Under the pieces are notes generated by a model. It saw nothing but the letters and a program-made list of their open reading frames with translations. It had not been told where the DNA came from and did not search any database. Shown piece after piece: positions 44,201 to 52,744 of a stretch of DNA of 64,000 nucleotides. The translations under genes and the position numbers were made by a program. Source of the DNA: Chloroflexota bacterium (GTDB lineage Bacteria > Chloroflexota > FW602-bin22 > JACPRP01); NCBI GenBank assembly GCA_016210495.1, contig JACQUC010000093.1, forward strand, positions 1 to 64,000, written 5' to 3'. Within the stretch, counting starts at the first letter, position 1; each line of letters begins with the position of its first letter.

Positions 44201-44417
44201 GACCATGCGCAAGAACGCGGACTTCCGCATTGAGGAGTACATCACCACATATTACCAGGGCACCCCCTCGATCGAGAACGTGATCGAGAAGTTCGCCGGC
44301 TACATCCAGCAGGAGACGCTATCCAGAACCCTGACAGAAGGCGCTCCCCCCGACGGCGCCTACAAGGAGACCGTCGAGGTGGACGGCGAGAAAGTGGAAC
44401 TGGGGGTGAGCCGGTAG
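41220..44417 (+). CDS. ileS: Isoleucyl-tRNA synthetase
   Basis: A 1065-residue class I synthetase that charges tRNA-Ile. The HIGH-type motif GPPTANGSPGIHHVLARV is at about residues 45-62 (GIHH), the editing domain follows (TTTPWTLPGNTALAVNP), then WDTHGLP, and the KMSKS motif KGEKMSKSRGNVVDP at about 610. The FYEGPPTANGxPGIHH sequence and the lack of a C-terminal zinc-finger look like the IleRS2 (eukaryote-like) type, known for natural mupirocin resistance; that is inference. The ATG at 41220 follows AGGAGGTGG, and the longer reading frame would start in the T-box. Confidence 0.95.
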   Translation: MFRAVSSRVSFPKMEEGVLRFWKERDIFKKSVEERAAGPVFVFYEGPPTANGSPGIHHVLARVFKDLVPRYRTMKGCYVPRKGGWDTHGLPVELEIERALSIRSKPEIEAYGIAQFNEKCRESVFRYVKDWEAMTDRIGFWIDMENPYVTYHNSYVESCWWILKQVWDKGLMYQDYRVTPHCPRCGTSLSSHEVALGYDEAKDPSIYVKFEAAEPGKVPGQTQPVALTYFLAWTTTPWTLPGNTALAVNPDAEYVLVETLTKDGGGIERLIIARALLDAAMVTDYKVLAAMRGGDLVGLRYKPLYTLVPLPAPAHWIVAGDFVSMEDGTGIVHIAPAFGEVDLEVGRKEGLPVVQTVDLQGRVVDAPVPFASLFVKDADPLIVRDLKARGLMYRAETIQHTYPFCWRCDTPLLYYAKSSWYIKTTALRDRLLAGNDEINWYPGHIKYGRFGDWLRTNVDWAISRERYWGTPLNVWRCDACGAQECLGSVTELERRTGDERLHETLDLHRPYVDAVTFPCSQCAGTMRRVPEVIDAWFDSGSMPVAQWHFPFENEALFVERFPADFICEAVDQTRGWFYSLHAVATLLFAQPSYKNVICLGHILDAKGEKMSKSRGNVVDPWSVLNTQGADALRWYLYTATPPGNARRFSSDLVAESLRKFLLTLWNTYSFFITYANIDRFAPRPGDGEGWSRRVDPDHLDALDHWILSELHTLVATVDEGLDKYDVTGPARAIEQFVDELSNWYVRRSRRRFWKSSHDVDKLSAYQTLYECLVTVAKLLAPFTPFVSEEMYQNLVRSVDDSAPESVHLALFPVANRQIVDKKLIEDTALVMKIVSLGRAARSKAAIKVRQPLAKVLVRARNDAVREALVRLEPQILDELNVKQMSFVDDDGQVMSYTIKGKLSLLGPKYGRDVPEVVRELQGMPAAAVARQALAGQPVQVGDRSLLPEEIDVTAVEREGFAVAREGDYLVAVVTEITPELIEEGLARELVHRIQTMRKNADFRIEEYITTYYQGTPSIENVIEKFAGYIQQETLSRTLTEGAPPDGAYKETVEVDGEKVELGVSR

Positions 44418-44430
44418 GAGGTGAGATGTC

Positions 44431-44697
44431 GTGGCACTTACGAAACGGGTACAGTTGCTGCTCGATCCTGAGCAGTACACGCGACTCAAGGAGCTTGCCA
44501 GGACACGTAAGCAATCGGTAAGCGCCCTAATACGTCGGGCCATCTCCCGCGAGTATGTCGAGCCGATGAGCGAGCAAAAGCGCGCCGCCCTCGACAGGCT
44601 CCTCCGGCAGGAGACGGACTTCGGAGACTGGGAACAGGCCAAGCGGGAAATCGTCAGGGAGGTGGTCAGAGATTTTGATGCACCTTCTGACCCGTGA
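44431..44697 (+). CDS. Ribbon-helix-helix protein, probable antitoxin
   Basis: An 88-residue protein whose first half (TKRVQLLLDPEQYTRLKELARTRKQSVSALIRRAI) is a ribbon-helix-helix DNA-binding domain; the second half is charged and helical and could bind a partner toxin. It starts at a GTG 13 bases after ileS with GGAGGTGA upstream, and its TGA overlaps the next gene's GTG start by four bases. This arrangement is typical of a toxin-antitoxin pair with autoregulation. Confidence 0.75.
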   Translation: MALTKRVQLLLDPEQYTRLKELARTRKQSVSALIRRAISREYVEPMSEQKRAALDRLLRQETDFGDWEQAKREIVREVVRDFDAPSDP

Positions 44698-45251
44698 GAT
44701 GGTCGTTGGCCCGAGAAGCTGGTGACGGGGTGGTGCACACGAAGAGAGCACAGGACGAACCCAACAGGCTGATTCGGGAGTTTCTCAATCCGAAGCGAGT
44801 ACCGACCGAGCAAGAGATCAGGAGAATACTGGACCACGTGGCGCAGGCGCCGTTCTCGTCAAGGCTCGTAGCGGTAGATCACGCTGTCCGTGGCAGGCTT
44901 TTCCAGGGCAGGACATTGGGTGATAGAGAGCCCTCGATCATAGCGCACCTGGCGAAGCGAGCGCTTGTGGAACACGACTGGGCCGAGGATGTGACTCCGA
45001 AAGAGTATGTCGATCATCTGCGCGCCGTGACAAATGATCCCGCCCTGCGCAAGGCTGTCTACGTTCGGCGAGACAAGAGGCTGTTTATGGGCCTGCTCGC
45101 ACCCAACAAAATCCCTGTGGCACTGCTTGGAAGGAACCAAAGTGCCTTTTTATGGATTGTGTATTCCGCAGACTATGGTACAATAGTTACGGGCTATCAA
45201 GTGCGGGGAATTGAGGAAATCACCCTCCCGAAGGACGTGCGTTGGCTTTGA
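44694..45251 (+). CDS. Unrecognised protein coupled to the RHH antitoxin
   Basis: 185 residues if started at the GTG that overlaps the RHH gene by four bases; a GTG pair at 44730 is an alternative start. No family recognised. The C-terminal half is rich in strands (KAVYVRRDKRLFMGLLAP, ALLGRNQSAFLWIVYSADYGTIVTGYQV), which gives it a look of the barnase/RelE-like toxin folds, but no catalytic residues can be named. By position it is the candidate toxin partner of 44431-44697. Confidence 0.6.
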   Translation: MRWSLAREAGDGVVHTKRAQDEPNRLIREFLNPKRVPTEQEIRRILDHVAQAPFSSRLVAVDHAVRGRLFQGRTLGDREPSIIAHLAKRALVEHDWAEDVTPKEYVDHLRAVTNDPALRKAVYVRRDKRLFMGLLAPNKIPVALLGRNQSAFLWIVYSADYGTIVTGYQVRGIEEITLPKDVRWL

Positions 45252-45571
45252 AAAGGACTCGTTACAAAAGCGCGGAGTTCGATCACTTTGTGAAGGCGCT
45301 CATAGATCGCTGGGAATTCGCGCTTGAGCTCGAGCCGCAGTGGGACTCTTTGGACGACGAGGAACGCATCGCGCACACAGAGGACTGGCCTGTCAACAAT
45401 GCCATCATGATGCGGCTCGGCGAATACTTCGCCAGCCACGAGCTGACGGAAGCCCAGAAAGCTCAATGGGCCAGACTGAACGACATCATCGCCAGGCACA
45501 CCAAGACCCTCGAAGCAATGGGGTATCGTGTTCTCCCGCCCAAAGAGCACGGAGAACGCGCTGTCGCCTGA
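45242..45571 (+). CDS. Small hypothetical protein, third gene of the cassette
   Basis: A 109-residue, mostly helical and charged protein with no recognised family. The TTG start at 45242 overlaps the previous gene by ten bases; a second TTG at 45248 is possible. Tight overlap with the two upstream genes suggests one transcript with the putative toxin-antitoxin pair. It may be a second antitoxin or an unrelated passenger. Confidence 0.55.
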   Translation: MALKRTRYKSAEFDHFVKALIDRWEFALELEPQWDSLDDEERIAHTEDWPVNNAIMMRLGEYFASHELTEAQKAQWARLNDIIARHTKTLEAMGYRVLPPKEHGERAVA

Positions 45572-45599
45572 GAGGAAAGGATGATGGAAGCCATTCGCT

Positions 45600-46292
45600 A
45601 TGGAGGAGCAAGCAAAAGGAAGAACCACTACCACCGGTAAGTGCAATCTCTGCGGGCGCACGCTGGCCAAGGCAGGGATGACACGCCACCTGCAGTCCTG
45701 CTGGCAAAGGCAGGCCGCTTCAGGGGTGGTGCCCACGGGGCCGAGGGCGCGAGAGAGAAGGGTTTTTCTTATCGTGGCCGGAGATCGCCATTCTTCGATC
45801 TACTGGATGCACCTCGCCGTGCCCGCCGCCGCCAAGCTTGTCGTGTTGGACAGCTTCCTCCGGGATACCTGGTTGGAGTGCTGCGGGCACATGAGCGCTT
45901 TCGAGATCGACGGACAAACGTACTTCTCCAGCGCCGCGAGAGAGATGGAGGGTCGGAGCATGAACTTCGAGATCGGGAGGGTGCTCCGCCCCGGCAGCAA
46001 GGCGTTCTATGAGTACGACTTCGGCACGACCACCGAGCTTGCTTTGAGTGTTGCCGCGGAGCGAGTGGGCCTTAGCGATCGTAAGTCCATTCAAGTGCTC
46101 GCCAGAAACGACCCTCCCGAGATCATATGCCAATCCTGCGGGAAACCGGCAACACAGGTGTGTGCCCAGTGCATCTACGAAGGTGAAGGATGGCTGTGCG
46201 ATGAGTGCGCCGGGCAACACGCCTGTGGCGAGGAAATGCTCCTTCCGGTCGTCAACTCCCCGCGCGTCGGGATGTGCGCCTACGAAGGATGA
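45600..46292 (+). CDS. pRiA4b ORF-3-like protein with zinc-binding motifs
   Basis: A 230-residue protein. The N-terminus has CNLCGRTLAKAGMTRHLQSC (C-x2-C...H-x3-C zinc motif), the middle (IYWMHLAVPAAAKLVVLDSFLRDTWLE...CGHMSAFEIDG...AFYEYDFGTTTELAL) matches the plasmid pRiA4b ORF-3 family, and the C-terminus has two more Cys pairs (CQSCGKPATQVCAQC, CDECAGQHAC). Function of the family is unknown; members are often found on mobile or accessory DNA. It starts 28 bases after the cassette above. Confidence 0.8.
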   Translation: MEEQAKGRTTTTGKCNLCGRTLAKAGMTRHLQSCWQRQAASGVVPTGPRARERRVFLIVAGDRHSSIYWMHLAVPAAAKLVVLDSFLRDTWLECCGHMSAFEIDGQTYFSSAAREMEGRSMNFEIGRVLRPGSKAFYEYDFGTTTELALSVAAERVGLSDRKSIQVLARNDPPEIICQSCGKPATQVCAQCIYEGEGWLCDECAGQHACGEEMLLPVVNSPRVGMCAYEG

Positions 46293-46386
46293 GGGCGCCA
46301 GCCCTATCGCCGCCCGCTCGAGGTACATCCCCCCACGATTCCAGGGTGTTTTGCCCCTAGCGCAATGAAGCTATGCTCGTTCCCAT

Positions 46387-46614
46387 TCATCGGGCCACCT
46401 GCGCCAATTCCTTGAGCGTGCGTTCCCGCAGGCCGATCACCGTCAGTCCCACGATCTCCTTGGCGGATTCATCGTATCGCACCACGAGGCCCTCGCCGAT
46501 ATCTATGCCAACCGCTTCCCTGGGCGGACCAACGGACAAGTAGAGAACATCCGCCTCTTCGTCATACTCCCAGTTCAGCCCTTCGATCTTCTCAAGGATA
46601 CTTATCGCTGCCAT
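46387..46614 (-). CDS. DUF2283 protein, probable antitoxin
   Basis: A 75-residue DUF2283-type protein (WEYDEEADVLYLSVGPPREAVGIDIGEGLVVRYD). Genes of this family are often found next to small toxin-like genes such as DUF4258 and are thought to be antitoxins. It overlaps the upstream gene by 13 bases and has GGAGAGGG before its ATG, so the two are co-expressed. Confidence 0.8.
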   Translation of the reverse strand: MAAISILEKIEGLNWEYDEEADVLYLSVGPPREAVGIDIGEGLVVRYDESAKEIVGLTVIGLRERTLKELAQVAR

Positions 46615-46913
46615 ATTATCCCTCTCCTGTCAGATACCCTAGTCGCCAGATACGCTGTGAGGACAAACCCGTCGATTCCGCTGATCTCCCGATGTGCAAC
46701 CACAACGTGCTTGCGCGTCAACGGTGTAGTTGGGTATAGGCGCACAGCTATTAACACTCCGAAGTCTCCCTCCTGGATCTGATCTGGCTCCTCAACGGTC
46801 TGAAGGACCTGTTGCTGCATCAAACTCATCTCCGGGTGTCGTCGGGTTATGTGTCCCCAGCGCTCTTTGGTGAGGCGAACCGGCACACCGTTTCGGGACT
46901 GAACTATGAGCAC
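46602..46913 (-). CDS. Small nuclease-like protein paired with DUF2283
   Basis: A 103-residue protein. VRLTKERWGHITRRHPEM, EEPDQIQEGDFGVLIAVRLY and KHVVVAHREI...FVLTAYLATRV resemble the pattern of small RelE/barnase-fold (phage-barnase-EndoU-type) proteins, with a possible catalytic His in the WGHITRRHP stretch. It overlaps the DUF2283 gene by 13 bases, which fits a toxin-antitoxin operon. GTG start. The family call is tentative. Confidence 0.65.
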   Translation of the reverse strand: MLIVQSRNGVPVRLTKERWGHITRRHPEMSLMQQQVLQTVEEPDQIQEGDFGVLIAVRLYPTTPLTRKHVVVAHREISGIDGFVLTAYLATRVSDRRGIIWQR

Positions 46914-46965
46914 TTGCCTGACCTCGCCAGACTACGATTCAGCCTCTATGCTCTCCGATAAACAG

Positions 46966-46993
46966 AGTATAGCACGCAGGCGCGAGAAATCAA
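46966..46993 (-). promoter_or_regulatory. Promoter for the DUF2283 pair
   Basis: On the minus strand TTGATT (46993-46988) and TATACT (46971-46966) are 16 bases apart, with TGC just before the -10. It overlaps the last codons of the nitroreductase gene, so the pair has its own promoter. Confidence 0.55.
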
Positions 46994-47520
46994 ATCCGCC
47001 CATACCGCTCCCAATACACCATCGTCTCCAACGCGGGGCGCTTGCGCTCGGGGACGGGGGCCGCCGGAAGGCCCAGGCCCAGGACGATCGGCACGCGGAG
47101 CGTCGTCGGAATGCCCAGCACCTCACGCACCACTGCCTCGCGTCGCGCGGTCTCCTCGGCGTCGTCGGACTGGTACATCGCACCCCAGGCCAATCCTATC
47201 CCAAGAGCTGTGGCCGCTATCCACACGTTCTGCGCGGCGACGCAGCAGTCCTCCAGCCAGTAGCGGCTCCGATCGGCCTCGCCCAGGATGGCGATGGCTG
47301 CCTGCGCCGACTTGAGCCAGCCGCAGTGGGGGTGAGTCCCCGCCAGGCGATCTAACGCCTCCCGTCCTGTGACGACGATGAACTGCCGGGGATGCTTGTT
47401 GGCTCCGGAAGGAGCGTCGTAGGCTGCCTGGAGCAGCTTCTCCAGGCTCTCGCGCGGCACGGGTTGTTCGGCAAAGCGTTTGATACTGCGACGACTCGCA
47501 AGCGCCGCCAATGTATCCAT
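46990..47520 (-). CDS. Nitroreductase-family FMN oxidoreductase
   Basis: A 176-residue NfsA/NfsB-type nitroreductase: the N-terminal RRSIKRFAEQPVP motif, APSGANKHPRQFIVV for FMN contact, and AAQNVWIAATALGIGLAW further on are standard for the family. Cytoplasmic, FMN- and NAD(P)H-dependent; substrate unknown (nitroaromatics, quinones or dehalogenation in relatives). The start follows AGGAGG. A short 230-base gap with a promoter separates it from the divergent dehydrogenase. Confidence 0.9.
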   Translation of the reverse strand: MDTLAALASRRSIKRFAEQPVPRESLEKLLQAAYDAPSGANKHPRQFIVVTGREALDRLAGTHPHCGWLKSAQAAIAILGEADRSRYWLEDCCVAAQNVWIAATALGIGLAWGAMYQSDDAEETARREAVVREVLGIPTTLRVPIVLGLGLPAAPVPERKRPALETMVYWERYGRI

Positions 47521-47602
47521 CGGTCATACCTCCTCTTTTTTCGATGCTGAGAGTCTATCCGCCCCGGATCGGCACGGGCAATGACTTTTGTCACATCGAT
47601 TG

Positions 47603-47631
47603 TTGACACCAAGCGTGCCCGGTACTATATT
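47603..47631 (+). promoter_or_regulatory. Promoter for the short-chain dehydrogenase
   Basis: TTGACA (47603-47608), 17 bases, TATATT (47626-47631). It is about 120 bases before the start codon and predicts a leader of about 115 bases with no structure that I can see. Confidence 0.75.
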
Positions 47632-47753
47632 GGACCTTGCCACGCTGTTCACGACCGGTTGCCACGATTACCTCCTTGGTGATTGTGCCCGAGGGGTTGG
47701 CGCGTCCAAGCTGTGAGTGGCTGGAAACCGTTAAATGAGGAGGATGGACTGAC

Positions 47754-48503
47754 GTGTTACTGAAAGGCAAAGTAGCGATCATCACGGGCTCATCGCGGGG
47801 CATTGGCGCCGCCTCGGCGAAGGCGCTCGGCAAGGAGGGCGCCGCCGTCGTCGTCAACTACGTGCGGAACCGGTCCGCGGCCGAGCGGGTCGTCGACGAA
47901 ATCCGCGCGATGAATGGCCGAGCCATCGCGGTGCAGGCGGACGTTACCCAAAGGGAAGAGGTAGACAGGATGGTTGCCGCGTGTTTGGAGTCCTTCGGGC
48001 AAATCGACATCCTCGTCAACAGCGTCGCCTACAACAACATCCGCAAGAAGTTTGGCACCATGACCTGGGAGGACTACCAGTGGCAGATCGATGGGTCGCT
48101 CAAAGCGGCCTTCCATTGCTGCCAGGCCGTGCTGCCGTCGATGCTGCAAAGAGGAGCGGGCAAGATCATCAACATCAGTTCCACGACCTTTGTGTCCCCG
48201 ACCCTCGGATCACACGCCTACATCACGGCCAAGGCAGCGATCGTCGGCTTCTCGAGGAGCCTGGCGCTCGAGCTGGCCCCTTCTGGCATTGCGGTCAACA
48301 TCGTGCAGCCCTCGTTCGTGTTGACGGATAGGACGGCCAACTCCCCCGAGGAGGCGCGGTTGGGGTTCCTCCGCAGCACACCGTTGGGCCGCCTGTGCGA
48401 GCCCGAGGACGTGGCGGGCGCCGTGCTGTTTCTGGCCTCGGACCTTTCGAGCTTTGTGGCCGGTGCGACCGTGTCCGTTACAGGCGGTCGCTCCATGGCC
48501 TGA
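47754..48503 (+). CDS. Short-chain dehydrogenase/reductase (FabG-like)
   Basis: A 249-residue classical SDR: cofactor loop TGSSRGIG (residues about 11-18), NSVAYNN in the place of NNAG, Ser in NISSTT, and the catalytic YITAK pair (Tyr about 157, Lys about 161). The end VTGGRSMA is typical of FabG-like proteins. Uses NAD(P)H to reduce a keto or oxidise a hydroxy group; the 3-oxoacyl-ACP role is not certain because no fatty acid genes are near. The GTG start has GAGGAGG upstream. A good promoter precedes it. Confidence 0.92.
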   Translation: MLLKGKVAIITGSSRGIGAASAKALGKEGAAVVVNYVRNRSAAERVVDEIRAMNGRAIAVQADVTQREEVDRMVAACLESFGQIDILVNSVAYNNIRKKFGTMTWEDYQWQIDGSLKAAFHCCQAVLPSMLQRGAGKIINISSTTFVSPTLGSHAYITAKAAIVGFSRSLALELAPSGIAVNIVQPSFVLTDRTANSPEEARLGFLRSTPLGRLCEPEDVAGAVLFLASDLSSFVAGATVSVTGGRSMA

Positions 48504-48509
48504 GCGGAC

Positions 48510-49120
48510 TCAGCGTGCCCGGTATAGACCGTGCCGGTAGATATAGTCCTCCACCGCTTCGGGCAACTGATATTTGATGGGCCTGCCCGCGGCCACGCGT
48601 TCACGAAGGCCAGAGGCGGAGATGTCCAAAAGGGGGATCGGAATAATTCGGATGCGCTCTGACGCCTCTCTCAGGCGCGGGTCGACTTTCGAGAGGTCCA
48701 GGTCGGTCCAGCCGGGCCGCGTTACCGCCACTAAGTGGCACATTTGCAGCAGTCGTTCTGGTTCCCGCCACGAGGCCATCTCCAGGAGAGAGTCCAGGCC
48801 CACGATAAAGTCTATTTCCACCTTGGACCCGAGCTCGCGCTGGAGCAGGGCGATCGTGTCCACGGTGTAGTGGGGACCGGCGCGATCGATGTCCACTCGA
48901 GACGCCCTGAAAAACTGATTGGAGGCGATGGCGAGGCTCAGCATCTCCCAGCGGTGCTCCGCTGGCGTGATGATCCTGCGCAGCTTGTGGGGAGGCCTTC
49001 CCGCGGGGACGAAAATCACCTCCGCCAGCTCCAGGGCAAACCTCGCCTCCTCGCCGGCCACCAGATGGCCGTAATGTACGGGATCGAAGCTCCCGCCAAG
49101 CACGCCCACCCTATCGGGCA

Positions 49121-49121
<1 letters not shown>
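48510..49121 (-). CDS. nadD: Nicotinate-nucleotide adenylyltransferase
   Basis: A 203-residue NadD: GVLGGSFDPVHYGHLVAGEEA carries the nucleotidyltransferase HxGH motif, and ISASGLRERVAAGRPIKYQLP near the end matches the second conserved motif. It makes nicotinate adenine dinucleotide from NaMN and ATP in NAD synthesis. The GTG start at 49121 shares one base with the obg stop (TAGTG) and has GGAG eight bases upstream; a GTG at 49130 is the alternative. The obg-nadD order is common. Confidence 0.94.
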
Positions 49122-50386
<1,265 letters not shown>

Positions 50387-50513
50387 TTAGCACCTGGGCT
50401 CATTTTCTGAAACTCTGGCCAGCCTGTGCAGCAGGCCAACCGATTGCCGTCGTCGTTATTGTACCATGCATATGTATTGAAATAGTAGGCGTAGTCAGTA
50501 GGGGAGTGTACGG

Positions 50514-50722
50514 TGTGGATAAGCGATAATTAGACTGAAATATCGGTCTATTTTTGATTGGTCACTGGGGATGGAACAGTCTCGTGAGCCCGCTGGCCTG
50601 ATGGCAGGCACCACTCCTACCGCGTACCTTTTCGGGTATCGCTTCCGAGATGACGGCTTGCATCCACAAAGTTATCCACAGTTTCACCAAGTTATCCACA
50701 TTATTCCGGCTGGTTATCCACA
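50514..50722. other. DnaA-box cluster, likely oriC
   Basis: Four perfect 9-mers: TGTGGATAA at 50514-50522 (minus orientation), and TTATCCACA at 50672-50680, 50692-50700 and 50714-50722 (plus), the last three 20-22 bases apart. A weak fifth (GCATCCACA) is at 50660. An AT-rich stretch (50520-50560) lies between the first box and the group, suitable for unwinding. The region is in the 647-base non-coding gap between obg and pfkA, 2.7 kb from the end of dnaA. The gap holds no other feature that I recognise. Confidence 0.75.
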
Positions 50723-51030
50723 ACATTATGTCGATCCAATTCACATGGCCGATATATGCCGCTATTTTCCGTCATGGTAGGCCCCTGTGATATCGGCATG
50801 GCCTGCCATGAAACGCCATGTACCAGCATCGAGATGTGCCATGGCGACGGAAGCTATCACCAAGATGGATGCATGCCGCTAAGACGTCCTCTGTGGTTGA
50901 TAGCGGTGCATGGCGGGGCAAATTGGGGGCTAGTGGGGCTGCGAATGGGGCCTGCCGGGGGTGTGGCACGAGGCACGAAACGTGCAACCACCACGAAGTG
51001 GAGGTTGGATCAGGGAGGGCGAATTTTGCG

Positions 51031-51999
51031 ATGCGCAAGATAGGTGTCTTGACCAGCGGTGGCGATGCGCCGGGCATGAACGCGGCGATACGCGCAGTGG
51101 TGCGGGTGTCCAGGTCGAAGGGTATGGAAGTGGTAGGCGTTGCGATGGGCTTCGCCGGCCTGGTCGGCGGTGAGATGCGGGCGTTGGATGAGCGCGTTGT
51201 GGGGGGCATCATTCAGCACGGTGGTACGGTGCTCGGAACCGCCCGGTCGGAGGACTTCGAAAGGGAAGCCGGACGCCGCCAGGCGCTCGCGAACCTCAGT
51301 GCGTGGGGCGTGGAGGGCCTGGTGGTGATCGGCGGAGACGGGTCGTTGCGCGGTGCCCACGCGCTGTACGAGATTGGCTTCCCAGTGGTAGGGGTTCCCG
51401 CCACCATCGATAACGATATCCCCGGCACGCAGATCGCCATTGGGGTCGACACGGCGCTAAACACAGTCATTCAGGCCGTCGACAGAATCAAAGATACGGC
51501 TACGTCACATCATCGCGCTTTCATCATCGAGGTGATGGGCCGGAACTGCGGCTATCTGGCGTTGATGGCTGGTATGGCCTCAGGCGCCGAGATGGTCTTG
51601 ATTCCCGAAGTGGAGACGCCGGTGGAGACGGTGGTCGACGAGCTGACGCGGGCTTATGCCCGGGGCAAGCTTCATTTCATCGTCATCGCCGCGGAGGGCG
51701 CTGCTCTGAAGGCGCATCATCTGCGCGACTACCTCGGCGAGCTCGAGGGCGGAACGTTCGAGGCTCGGCTGACGATTCTGGGTCACATCCAGCGGGGCGG
51801 GTCGCCGTCGGCATTCGATCGGATTCTGGCAACCAGACTGGGCGCCGCAGCCGTCGAGGAGCTTCGCAAGGGGGCATCTGGTACAATGGTGGCCTATGCG
51901 GGCGGCAAGATCGCCAGCGTAGATATCATGAAAGCGATTGGTCGCCGCTGTGGTGTCGACACCGGCCTTTACCAACTGGCCAAGCTGCTTGCCAAGTAA
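51031..51999 (+). CDS. pfkA: 6-phosphofructokinase
   Basis: A 322-residue PfkA, committing step of glycolysis. Motifs: TSGGDAPGMNAAIRAVV (ATP site), IGGDGSLRGA (the Gly in GGDGS fits the ATP-dependent type), PATIDNDIPGTQ (catalytic Asp pair), and MGRNCGYLALMAG. The ATG at 51031 follows GGGAGGGCG; the frame is open for 71 more codons upstream but without family resemblance. It lies on the other side of the likely oriC from obg. Confidence 0.95.
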   Translation: MRKIGVLTSGGDAPGMNAAIRAVVRVSRSKGMEVVGVAMGFAGLVGGEMRALDERVVGGIIQHGGTVLGTARSEDFEREAGRRQALANLSAWGVEGLVVIGGDGSLRGAHALYEIGFPVVGVPATIDNDIPGTQIAIGVDTALNTVIQAVDRIKDTATSHHRAFIIEVMGRNCGYLALMAGMASGAEMVLIPEVETPVETVVDELTRAYARGKLHFIVIAAEGAALKAHHLRDYLGELEGGTFEARLTILGHIQRGGSPSAFDRILATRLGAAAVEELRKGASGTMVAYAGGKIASVDIMKAIGRRCGVDTGLYQLAKLLAK

Positions 52000-52004
52000 T
52001 ATTG

Positions 52005-52715
52005 CTACAGCCTTAAGAACAGCCCCTCCACTATGCCAATCTCCCATAGCACCACGAGACCCAGCCCCATGCTCAGCATGCCGGCGGCAAGTCTGAGGCC
52101 CTGGTTCAACTGGTTGGCGTAGCGCGCCGTGAAGACGAAGGGCAGTCCGATGACACCGCTGAAGACCAGCATCCCCAGAATGGAGCCGGTGCCGAAGACC
52201 AGGATGAAAAACAAGCCTTCCCAGATCGAGCCGATGGTGGTGAGGACCAGGAGCATCAGCGCCGCGCTGCCGGCCAGCCCGTGAATCATTCCAATGAGCA
52301 AGGACTTATAAACGTGGCTGTGCTCGTGTTTGTGTCCCTCGCCCACCGTATGGCGATGGGCGTGCAGGTGAGATTGATCTTCGTGCTTGTGAAAGTGCAA
52401 GTGAATTCTCCGGGCGACGAACTCGCGCACGAGCGATGCTCCCAACACCACCAGGACGACGCCCACGGCGAACTCCATTGTCAGGGCCAGTGTCTCGGGT
52501 ATCGTCAGCCTCAGCGCCAGCACGATCCCGCCGACGACGAAGAGCGTGCTCGTGTGTCCCACTCCCCACACAGCCCCCACAGTCGCGGATTTTAGCCAGT
52601 TGCCGCTCTTGCTCACGATAGTCGAAACGGCCACGATGTGATCGGCATCGAGAGCGTGTTGCATCCCCAGCGTGAAGCCCAGCACCAACGCGGTAAACAG
52701 TCCGGCCTCTGTCAT
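52005..52715 (-). CDS. HX4DH-type nickel/cobalt transporter-like protein
   Basis: A 236-residue membrane protein with about six hydrophobic segments. MQHALDADHIVAV near the N-terminus is the HX4DH signature of NiCoT/UreH-type metal permeases. Between the helices is a cytoplasmic or external loop very rich in His (about residues 104-140, HLHFHKHEDQSHLHAHRH), which likely binds metal. It starts 29 bases after a Fur-family gene and should share its transcript, so metal-dependent regulation is likely. Import or export cannot be decided from the sequence. Confidence 0.85.
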   Translation of the reverse strand: MTEAGLFTALVLGFTLGMQHALDADHIVAVSTIVSKSGNWLKSATVGAVWGVGHTSTLFVVGGIVLALRLTIPETLALTMEFAVGVVLVVLGASLVREFVARRIHLHFHKHEDQSHLHAHRHTVGEGHKHEHSHVYKSLLIGMIHGLAGSAALMLLVLTTIGSIWEGLFFILVFGTGSILGMLVFSGVIGLPFVFTARYANQLNQGLRLAAGMLSMGLGLVVLWEIGIVEGLFLRL

Positions 52716-52744
52716 TGTTCACCCCTCCGTGAAGATCGGGCGCC

